Below, piece after piece: positions 55,730-64,000 of a stretch of 64,000 bases of DNA. A program made the position numbers and the translations under genes. Below the pieces are notes generated by a model, which had not been told where the DNA came from, made no database searches, and worked only from the letters and a program-made list of their open reading frames with translations. Numbering within the stretch: position 1 is the first letter of the stretch; the number at the start of each line of letters is the position of its first letter. Source of the stretch: Sipunculus nudus (Eukaryota > Annelida > Sipuncula > Golfingiida > Sipunculidae); the NCBI GenBank assembly GCA_026874595.1, contig CM049312.1, forward strand, positions 79,645,429 through 79,709,428, read 5' to 3'.

Positions 55730-58161
55730 TTCTAGTTTATGTAGGTTTTACAGTTTTATAGGGTATATAGATTATAAAGTTAAAATTGAGTAACGATTTA
55801 GGCATTTCATTTTTTTAATGGTTGCTTACCTGCAGTATTATAACCACTTGCGCCATTGCATGAACGCTGTGTTGTGTAAGCAGCCGTCTCACGTGTCACT
55901 AAAAGTGAACATAAACATATAAGTACAGTTTGGGATACCAACTATTTAGAAAAAGTAATAATATTTAAGAAAATGAGTATGTAGTACCTGCTTGACAGGC
56001 GAAGGGATATATTTTGTCGCAGTCGGAAGATAACAAATAGTACCCCTTGTAAAACCTATGAAGCACCGCACATCTCTTTCCCGGGACAGACTCTGGCTGG
56101 TCATCATACCACAACGAGCGAGAGAGAATCGTTTCTCCTAAAAATTAAATACTTGAGACATATCATATCAAGTATAAAAGCAGTATCATATATTACATCA
56201 GATTAAAAAAAATGGAAATGAACATTTTTAAATTCAAAGACTTAATCGTTTGTACCCAGAGTATATGACATTTAACATTCGTTAGTAACTCACTTGTCCC
56301 TCTTTTGTCTATGAACCAGTCACTGTGTCTCACACCAAGCCAAAAGCTGTCACATGAACGGATACCAAGTGTGCCTATAGCCTGCCGGATTTGCTCTGCT
56401 GAATGTGCATTCTGGACAAACTCTAAGGATCCGTTCATCTTCCGACACAGATTCCTTGCACCAAACCAGTTGCCCTCATCACACCCAATAATATAACAGC
56501 CACCATTTTCTCTCAAACAATTGTAAGAGGTCACGGATATTGGACATTCTGTGCACTCTAAGAATCGACGACAGATATACGTAGAAAGAAATACAGTTTC
56601 AGATATGGTGGGAAAAAAATTTACAGGATTAATATTCAATTATATTATTTCTCGAGAATAGAAATGGTGAAGTGTGTAACATGCAGTATGGTCGCCTTTC
56701 TTGGATATAATTAGTTAGTGAACTGAATATATATAACTTATTTTTTATATTTCTGTCATTCGCAACCAAAATATTTGTTGAAGTCGGACTGATATAACGG
56801 TATCAAAACGCCACTGCAAAGGTTGATTCAGCCGTGCCGTGAGACTTTTTTTTTAGATTGGAAGGCACATATTTGCTTGGAAAAGAAATGTCTAGGTACA
56901 AGATTCCATAACTTTTTATGAAGTTTATGAATGTCAATCAACTAACCTATGCGACATACATATCCTTTGCCTTTGGATTCGCAGTTGTCCACTTCTAAGT
57001 TTCCTGTTCGCCTGTCAATCATAGCACATTCTGTAAGTTGACCATTGTTCCTCCAGCTATAATCCTTAATGTGCGCTTTATCACAGAATGGAAATTTATT
57101 ATACACAAAAACTCGTGTGAAATAACAACACATATGAAGAATCGGCAGGCATTAAGGTAGTAATCATTCAGGGAACTGTTGTTTGGATCCTTCTTGTGAG
57201 TTTCCCTGTCAGATCTGTCGCAAATAAATTGAGATATTTTGTAGGGAGTATGATGGGAGTACGTAAGTTACACTGTTAATGAAGTCTCCATACATCAGTG
57301 GCGGATCAGGCGCTGGATTACATAATAATCTGGGATGATGTCTAAACAACTCTCACATTAACACCTGTCCCACTGACTGAACCAATATCATGATACTTCA
57401 GATTGATATAACACTGTTTGGAATGTCCTGGGAAAGTCATGCCAGATTGTATTCACGCCAACGGCTGACACTGACAAAGTTGACAATGCACCTTCTATGC
57501 TCCACTTCCTTTAGTCAAATTTCTGTGCTCTTGCACCTTTGCATACGTACAATTTTCTGTCCCGTCGACATTTTCCCAGTTTTCAAGGTCCTTTTTGATG
57601 ACAGGCATCCACATGTCTCTCAGTTTATTTCTTCTCATCAAAGACACGAACTGTTTGTACAATTTATCTATATCCTCAATCATGGAGTTATTGTTCATTA
57701 TGTCACAAAATGTTTTAGCGGCGCTGTAATTGTACTGATGGGTAATGCCATTCTCGGACTGGGCAAGAACGTATTCGCTTCCAGAAGCATCCGCTATTAA
57801 AATAGATAAAAATGAAGTTGATTAGTTACTTTGTATCTTTTATTGTGAGAATAAAATTCCCTTACGATCAATTTATACACTTTGCACTAGCCAAAGTTTT
57901 CCCCGGATTTATTCTGTGCATTCTTGAAAAGGGATAAAATCATCATCGCCCATGAACCAATTACGATGTCTGCCTTTTTTTCTGCACATTGTTTACATTT
58001 ATGTTTTAGACAACTCTATCTGATGTTCATTATATAACGACATATCTTAAATCTGTTTTTGTTAAATAAATTTTGCAATTAAAATTCTCACCTGCAACAT
58101 TTATTGAAAAAAGGCATATGACTGTAAACAGAATAGTCAGCGAAAACTGAAAATAGAACAT
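54827..58161 (-). CDS. two-domain C-type-lectin-like transmembrane receptor (eight supported exons)
   Basis: The exons on the minus strand, in order, are 58,092-58,161, 57,551-57,793, 56,947-57,111, 56,294-56,557, 55,988-56,137, 55,830-55,898, 55,552-55,584 and 54,827-54,955. Every junction is GT-AG and every intron is phase 1. Together they encode about 374 residues: a signal peptide, two C-type-lectin-like domains (exons 2-3 and 4-5), a short stalk (exons 6-7) and a transmembrane helix (exon 8). The second domain has FWLGVR, paired cysteines and a tryptophan-rich core. Neither domain has an intact EPN/QPD or WND calcium/sugar motif, so sugar binding is uncertain. The likely role is cell-surface recognition. 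The exon 2 donor (GTACGT) was chosen because it is the only nearby one in phase with exon 3. The tail probably lies far downstream (about 42 kb). No promoter was identified; an acceptor-preceded segment near 58,440-58,545 could be a 5' UTR exon. Confidence 0.85.
55552..55584 (-). CDS. C-type-lectin receptor exon 7: stalk micro-exon (33 bases)
   Basis: Encodes GPSTVTVSDLS, Ser/Thr-rich. Acceptor AATCTTTTCAG and donor GTAAGA fit; symmetrical phase 1-1. Confidence 0.7.
55664..55726. repeat. (TA)n microsatellite in intron 6
   Basis: About 30 TA dinucleotides with an AAA interruption, between exons 6 and 7 of the lectin receptor. Confidence 0.95.
55830..55898 (-). CDS. C-type-lectin receptor exon 6: stalk
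   Basis: Encodes VTRETAAYTTQRSCNGASGY then NTA, Ser/Thr-rich with one cysteine. Acceptor TTCACTTTTAG, donor GTAAGC, phase 1-1. Confidence 0.7.
55988..56137 (-). CDS. C-type-lectin receptor exon 5: second half of domain 2
   Basis: Encodes ETILSRSLWYDDQPESVPGK, then RCAVLHRFYKGYYLLSSDCD, then KIYPFACQA. The W..DQPES..G..CAVL....LLSSDC....PFAC spacing is that of the long-loop half of a C-type-lectin domain. QPE stands where QPD is usual and there is no WND. Confidence 0.85.
56294..56557 (-). CDS. C-type-lectin receptor exon 4: first half of domain 2
   Basis: Encodes CTECPISVTSYNCLRENGGC, then YIIGCDEGNWFGARNLCRKM, then NGSLEFVQNAHSAEQIRQAI, then GTLGIRSCDSFWLGVRHSDW and FIDKRGT. NWFGARNLCRKMNGSLEFV and the WLGVR motif are diagnostic of the fold. 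Donor GTGAGT; the frame continues into the intron as a chance ORF. Confidence 0.9.
56947..57111 (-). CDS. C-type-lectin receptor exon 3: second half of domain 1
   Basis: Encodes FFVYNKFPFCDKAHIKDYSW, then RNNGQLTECAMIDRRTGNLE, then VDNCESKGKGYVCRI. ECAMI....G.LEVDNC.....YVC fits a C-type-lectin domain end. LEVDN replaces WND. The acceptor (TTTCACACGAG) is the least ideal in the gene; it was chosen by phase. Confidence 0.75.
57551..57793 (-). CDS. C-type-lectin receptor exon 2: first half of domain 1
   Basis: Encodes the mature N terminus ADASGSEYVLAQSENGITHQ, then YNYSAAKTFCDIMNNNSMIE, then DIDKLYKQFVSLMRRNKLRD, then MWMPVIKKDLENWENVDGTE. YSAAKTFCD and W.NVDGTENF (joined to exon 3) fit a diverged C-type-lectin fold; the WIG/WLG motif is replaced by WMPV. 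Several N-x-S/T sites are present. Confidence 0.75.
58092..58161 (-). CDS. C-type-lectin receptor exon 1: signal peptide
   Basis: ATG at 58,159-58,161 begins MFYFQFSLTILFTVICLFSI then NVA, an almost ideal signal peptide. The donor is GTGAGA and the exon ends in phase 1, matching exon 2. Cleavage is likely near the exon junction. Confidence 0.85.
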
Positions 58162-58439
58162 GTTGAAAACAAAGAAAATTACTGTTATACTAATGAATTA
58201 GTTTTCTGGATGAATTGCTCTATATGAGTTTTAGGTTTTTATTAATAAAACAGAAAGAACTCTACAGTGTTTTATAAATACGTAGTGATGTTTGCTACAA
58301 GATAAACTTTTATATCATTCAGAGGAATAATATTACACTTATCAGTAGGTTATGAGAATCATGCAATATTAACCAGTCGATTACTAATAAAAAGAAGGTG
58401 ACTGAAACGTGATTAAAAAAAAGGTAAAAATCGACTCAA

Positions 58440-58545
58440 AATCGGCAAGGTAAGTAGAAAAAAGGCCTGTTTAGTCCGTTAGTGTCATTCCGATTGACCG
58501 GCAACAACCACGCGTCTTGAAAATTTCCCAGTGCATCCCTGAAAG
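58440..58545 (-). other. possible 5' UTR exon of the lectin receptor
   Basis: A clean acceptor (CTCTTTCTTTCAG) at about 58,545 on the minus strand precedes GGATGCACTGGG. No clear donor was found before exon 1, and the 88-codon ORF over it lacks domain features. Confidence 0.15.
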
Positions 58546-58809
58546 AAAGAGGTTTTATTACTAATGCAATGTAATACTTAAACAGTATTAAACCGTTGAA
58601 GAGAAGGAAATGTATAAGGGACAAAATGTATATTCCTGGCATTGTAGAGGACAAAGCTACCGAGCCTTGTGGCCTGGGACATCGCAAGCATTTACACTTC
58701 ATCTAAATTGAAGCTTATAATACTTAGAAGGTTATGAATCCTTTTCAAGTAACCCCCACACATATTGCTCGACATTGACAGATACTATTCTTGGGTTTAA
58801 TAACAAAGA

Positions 58810-61120
58810 ATGCCAAGTCACCCATTGGTCATGACCCTCAGCTAACTGACATGACGATTTAGCCTAAAATTGACAATAGGAATGTTATCATCTGAATGCC
58901 AAATTAAGATTACCTTTCCTTGTGATCTTTGCCTTTTACCCTCTGGCACAAAAATCGACAGGGTTCATCCTTAAATGATTGATCAAACATATATGTGAAT
59001 GCTGATTCAAATCAAAGTGACCAGTTTTCAACGTCTCTGAGAACTTGGTTTAAACATTTTGACTTTCACATTTGAGGACAAAAGTTAAGTTATCACATTC
59101 ACAAGAAATCCTAAAGATGATGACCTATAATTCGGAAGATTTTTGACCTTGAAGATGTATGTCTTTAAGTAGCAATTTGTGTGAAGAATTTGAAGAGAAT
59201 ATCTCCAGTGCTTTATAATTTTATAGAGGTCACACTATGTCTAGATTTTTGCAGATCTTACCTTGAAGACCACTGTCGAACTCTACAGTTTCCAGGTTCC
59301 TCGGAGAATATGTTAGATGAAACTGGTGTGTCTAATTTGATGGGAAAATCTTCAGTACTTCAAAAGTTTTAGGGGTCCCAATAATCATAGAATTCCGCAA
59401 AGTTGACCTTGAAGATCAGGTCACAAATTTTCGAACTCCTCATGGAATTCTGATGGAAACTACAGCGTCAAATTTAACAGGAAATATGCATTACTTTGTA
59501 CACAAGGACCTTATTATTAAGGCAAATATGATACCCAATCATTTTACATCACCATCAAGGTATACTGTTCATTGACGTTTTTATGAGCTCATCAAAATAT
59601 GGCCTTCACTCCGAAAATTGTTATCCAAACATTAATAAGGTTCTTCCCCCACTGGTCGGTGATCCAGATTTGATGGAAGATTTGAGATCAAAGGTTGGCT
59701 TCGAATGTATCAAGAAGCTAGACAAAGGAGAGAGTCCTATAATCTGACCTTTGAACTTATGACATCCAAATAAAAAGTGTACTTATTTATTGGTAGGTAA
59801 CCATACACGAAGGATAGGAGGTTTGGATTAAAATTTTCGTATTAGATATATTAAAATATTTGTTTATTTATTACCGTTCAGGCAGCGGAGCTGAAAAAAA
59901 TTGAAGTGATAAACGGCGGGAGAACTTGATGGTTTATTTACTTGTTTAAATCAGCTAATATCAATGGTTGTAAAATGTTTGATTTTCATTAAAAGATAAA
60001 TATTTTCATTAAAAGATTTGAATTTTTAAATTATATTATTAGATTTATTGGCACAACGGAAATAGAATCGAGAACTGAATCGAAAGAATATGAATGGATC
60101 ATCGAATCAATTTTTAGGCTCCACACAGGTCTTAGGGTCAAGCTCTCAAGTTTTCAATCTCCTCCAAAACGATGGAAAAACAAGCTTGTGAGTCAAAGAA
60201 ATATTCATTACTTCAAAAGTTTAAGAGGCCACAATAAGACTATAAGATGATAAGGGGTATACCTTGAAAATCAAGGTCATGGTCACCAGTTTTCGAACAT
60301 TTCATTATCATGTTCACAGGAAATCCGAAAAATGATGTACATGAATAAAATTCGACTTAATGTGACCTTAAATTTCCTAAGGTCACCATTTAGAAACATA
60401 AGGAAACAAACCAGTTTTCAGGACACTGGATGAAACCACATCTGCGAAACTGATTCGAATGCTGTACATTTATGCTGCTGTTTATGAAAGCTAAATGTTT
60501 GACCTTCTGACACTAAATTTGACAAGGTTCTTCCTAAATGCTTGTGTAATACATCCGAAGTCTGAATTAATAACTGTATTACCAATATCTACAAATTATA
60601 CAAGAGACAAATACTTAAAAATAAGGATTTTTTAACAATCTGGACTAAAATTCACAATATTTAGTCATATTTTTAAGAACTTTCCAGTTTGTCCAACCTT
60701 TGTAGAGATCAGTCCCATATTTCCGCAAATAATCAGGGAGATTTGACCTTGCGGGCCAAGTCAGAGGGTTCTTGTTGGCACATTTGGAGAACTGGATGTG
60801 TGCGAGGAAGAAATATGCAATATTTTCAAAAGTTACAGTATTCTAAATAAATTATATATTTCCACAAATTTGACCTTGATGTTCAAGTTCAAGATCAATA
60901 GTGCCCTAATTCGTCCAATATATTGGTTGTAGTTATTTATGTATTACATTTTAGGGGGAAATGTACAATGCCTTAAACGTTGTGGGAATCATTATCCTAT
61001 ATTTAAGGTGACTTCCCAGATCATGACAAAAGTCACTAGATTCCTAACCAATTAAGAAAAATGACTAGAACAATTTACGTATCAACTCTGAGTGGGGACT
61101 ACAATATTTCAAATGGTTAT
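58810..61120 (+). repeat. interspersed repeat array of the TTGACCTTGAAGATCAAGGTCA type
   Basis: Starts with an AAGTCACCCATTGGTCATGACCCTCAGCTAACTGACA head (58,818). About ten ~180-bp units carry TTTGACCTTGAAGATCA.GGTCAC, ACCAGTTTTC(A/G)AAC..CTC and AATATGCA.TACTT(C/T)AAAAGTT. The same class occurs at 42.4-43.1 kb. ORFs inside are incidental. Confidence 0.65.
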
Positions 61121-61764
61121 GATGTTCTCAAAAGGGCTATATTTTCGCAGGCTTGTCCTTGAAGATCAAAGTCAAGGTGACCAGTTCTGGAACGAACCGT
61201 TATATTGACTGAAACATCTTGTGCATGTAATTATCGAGTAGTTGGCCAAATATAGGTTTGCGTGACCTTATTATGGGATAAGAGATTTACCCATAACCTG
61301 TCTAGTTTTTAGCAAGAACATGCTAGGTCTAGCTGTTACGATTTGCACCTTGCCAGACAGTCGCTATAGGTCAGCATGAACGAATGTTGGCTGTGCTGAT
61401 ACAACTTAAAACCATTTCCACATTATCTTTAAAGTCATAATTGATGTTCTCAAAAGGGCTATATTTTCGGAGGCTTGTCCTTGAAGATCAAAGTCAAGGT
61501 GACCAGTTCTGGAACGAACCGTTATATTGACTGAAACATCTTGTGTATGTAATTATCGAGTAGTTGGCCAAATATAGGTTTGCGTGACCTTATTATGGGT
61601 TAAGAGATTTACCCATAACCTGTCTAGTTTTTAGCAAGAACATGCTAGGTCTAGCTGTTACGATTTGCACCTTGCCAGACAGTCGCTATAGGTCAGCATG
61701 AACGAATGTTGGCTGTGCTGATACAACTTAAAACCATTTCCACATTATCTTTAAAGTCATAATT
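61121..61764 (+). repeat. near-identical 322-bp tandem duplication
   Basis: Copy 1 is 61,121-61,442 and copy 2 is 61,443-61,764. I see only about three differences (TTTCGCAGG/TTTCGGAGG, GTGCATG/GTGTATG, GGGATAAG/GGGTTAAG), so roughly 99% identity. Each ends in a degenerate pearl-type 3' end (AGTCGCTATAGGTCAGCATGA...CTGTGCTGA). Confidence 0.95.
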
Positions 61765-63014
61765 AATATATCATCATTCAAATTTTCAGGCAACTTTGGC
61801 GCCACCAGCCTTAGAGAGAAAGAGAGAAGCTAAATATACCGGGATAGCATATGGGAAAAGTTACTGTAACAATGCGTTTTTTAATGGGTAGGACCACTTA
61901 AAAACCACTTAGTCGGAGAGACACCTTTGAAAAAGTACACGGTCGTTCCAAATTAAATTTGGCAGTGATGTAGTCCAGTCCATACCAAGTAAAATGCAAG
62001 TGCAAGTCCTTCAGGTACAAGCCCAGATTCACTTTCTTCGAGTCCGTGTCATTTGTAGTAAGAGTCCGAGTCCGAGTACAATGCAAATCCAATTTTTTTT
62101 TTCGGGGGGGGGGGGGGTCGTATTTGTGAAATTCTTAGTTACCTGGATCATATTTTCGGGACTAAGAAAAATTTTCGTAATGATGGGGTGGTCATAATTA
62201 TGGGGTGGTCGAAGGGGGGGGGGGGTTCTTATGTATTTAAAGAAATTTATAAAGGAAACTTGGTATATTAAATCTTATTTGTTTAATAATCATGTGTAGT
62301 CATGTATAAAATTCTTAGGGGTGATATTTCTACTTGAACTGGGATGGACTCGGCTTGATTTTTCGAGATTCTTTACCTCCGAGTATTTACATAACTCCAT
62401 TTCCATCACTGAAATTAGGATTTTACAACGTGCGCATGACGAACACCTGTATTACGGTGAAAAGCACAAATCACCTCATAACTACCATATAGCAGATTCG
62501 GCAAAATAAAAGGCTGTTCAATGAAAACAAGTTTACTACAATATAATATTGCTAATTTAAGTTTCATTATATCAGGGCGTCAAGTTGGAAATGATTAAAA
62601 AATAGAAAAAGGGGAATTTAAAGAGTAAAAATAGAAAAAAATAGGAATGTTATTGTTAAAATAGAAAAAATAGGAATATTTTGCCATATAAAATAGCGCA
62701 TCCCAACGGCCATTCTAGTTCACCAATATAAACTTTTTATTGTTTAACAACACTTTTTGGGGCTAACCATGGCCCGTGGGCTGTTTTTTTCTTCCCAGCA
62801 AAGATTATTTTACTCTTGATTGTGACAAAAAAAAACACTTCTCCCTCCCCGTTGAAAAGGTTTGGTCATTACATGTGTATATGTGCACAGCTGAAAGGCT
62901 TCCCACACATATATGTCTCTGATGTACCAAAGGTGAATACTGGCTTCATATTCGTTGGGTTAGAATTTAACAGTTTCAATGTTTCGCAAGGGTTTCATTT
63001 CGCCATCTCGCCAT
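61765..63014. other. no gene seen; poly-G runs and A-rich TAGGAA-type tract
   Basis: G runs occur at 62,104-62,117 and 62,214-62,225. A TAGAAAAAATAGGAAT-type stretch at 62,570-62,690 resembles 3,490-3,560. ORFs at 62,321 and 62,816 are not supported. Confidence 0.4.
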
Positions 63015-64000
63015 AAGAAAATCCTACGCAAAATAAAGCTAATTATGTGAATTAATTATATAAAGAATACATGCAACAATATTAATAATTAGACAAATGA
63101 ACATAAAAAAAGTTAAAATCATTGTTCAATAATGCCAGATAATTTTAAAAATCGGAAATTATTTGTAATAGCAACCTTTTGACATACAAAGTCTTATTAT
63201 TTATGTTCAATATCAAGCATTAAGCTCTCGACTTGCTTTCCACGAATGTTTTATTTTCCCGTTAAATCTCCTTTTCGCGAATATCGCGAACTTGATACCC
63301 TCGTGAACAAAAGGAGCAACCAGAGTATACATTAACATCCATTAATATGCTGCAGGCTTCTTTATTGATTCTAGCAATATGACATCATGGTGTTATGTAG
63401 GGGAAGGCATTGAGGGGGGGGGGGGAGATCAAAATATGCCATAATATTTGAGTAATATTGGAAAACTTTCCTTGAAAAGTATCAAGAATATCCACTGCAA
63501 AAATCACAACATTATAAAGGTCCTAAAAGGACTGAACATATATAACTGCCTCCAAAATGAGTACCTGCATTATTGTATTAACATGTTAAAAATTCACTCT
63601 CTTGAACATCTGAGTAGCCGATTTCATATTGTTTATTTTGATTTACCATTCGTTATTTTTTAAACATTCGTTATTTTTTTTATAATGAAAATTTCATTTA
63701 GTATGATTAAAATTAAAGGGAACTAATCACCTTTCTGAAATTTATAAACTAAAGTTAATCCCTTAGGCTTTTATAAAAATATGCCAAAAATGTGGATATC
63801 ACATACAGGCTGTTTGTTTTGTTTATATCAATGTGTTTATAATATGTAGGCCCACCAAAATAAAACCAATTCAACAGGGGCATCTGGTAGCAAGTCAGAT
63901 AAGCCAGAGCTTATTAAATGGCGTTTTGCGACAAGTCACCTTTCTACTTCTTTATATATGCAACCGACCACCTTACATGTCACGTTTTTACAGTTTGTCA
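63015..64000. repeat. right copy of the long direct repeat
   Basis: Partner of 1-745, with additional matching blocks at about 63,742-63,786 (partner 1,676-1,720) and 63,940-64,000 (partner 2,990-3,060). It lacks the pearl-like array that sits between those blocks in the left copy, and contains its own 12-G run (63,414-63,425). The match runs off the window edge. Confidence 0.75.

Noticed and set aside
57495-57550. Extension of lectin exon 2 to the in-frame stop, or donors GTGCAAG or GTATGC
   Set aside because: They give a truncated first domain or a phase that does not fit exon 3. GTACGT at 57,545-57,550 is in phase and restores W.NVDGTENF.
57390-57800. 136-codon plus-strand ORF
   Set aside because: Antisense to exon 2 of the lectin receptor and its intron. 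The minus frame has domain and splice support.
1-64000. tRNA or rRNA genes
   Set aside because: No convincing A/B-box pair with a cloverleaf, and no rRNA-like stretch, was seen by eye. A covariance scan would be needed to exclude small genes.

Overview
The window is eukaryotic, AT-rich and gene-poor. Coding sequence is broken by GT-AG introns. It is full of (TA)n, (CT)n and poly-G tracts and ACGG/ACAG microsatellites. Interspersed repeats carry GGTGGCGCCACC cores and a TAGCTCAG...CTGAGCTA end hairpin. That repeat style, a Penelope-like retroelement relic, and a double C-type-lectin receptor beside a single-exon LRR receptor together suggest a bivalve mollusc. The species is not determined; this is inference.

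Layout. 1-30 kb is almost entirely repeats. It holds one copy of a long direct repeat (1-745, partner at 63.0-64.0 kb) and arrays of a pearl-like element (1.7-3.0, 3.9-4.7, 6.2-7.7, 14.1-15.4, 22.7-25.2 kb). It also holds a decayed Penelope-like element (9.6-10.85 kb) whose 3' end carries a well-formed hammerhead ribozyme. A few broken coding fragments lie here too: a frameshifted C-terminal exon at 17.4 kb, a death-domain-like ORF at 26.1 kb, an unknown exon-like ORF at 27.5 kb, and a LINE endonuclease scrap at 27.8 kb.

The clearest gene is a single-exon, 609-residue type I membrane protein at 30,159-31,988 (+). It has a signal peptide, about 12 leucine-rich repeats, one transmembrane helix and a short tail with an ITIM-like SLYAEI. 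A TATA box lies upstream and AATAAA signals downstream.

The second gene is on the minus strand from 58,161 down to at least 54,827. It has eight exons, all joined by phase-1 introns, and encodes a signal peptide, two C-type-lectin-like domains, a short stalk and a transmembrane helix. Candidate tail exons lie at about 42 kb. If they are right, one intron of about 12.7 kb holds the whole 43-54 kb repeat array.

That 43.6-54.1 kb array is the most unusual non-coding region. It contains a 1.88-kb tandem duplication and a 60-72-bp minisatellite of strong hairpins. About a dozen copies of a CGAGA hairpin motif occur there. So do same-orientation CTCF-like motifs, RFX X-box-like palindromes and runs of nuclear-receptor half-sites. 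These motif calls are by eye and need matrix scans.

The two receptors look like cell-surface recognition proteins of the kind expanded in bivalve immunity. Nothing in the sequence shows that they work together.
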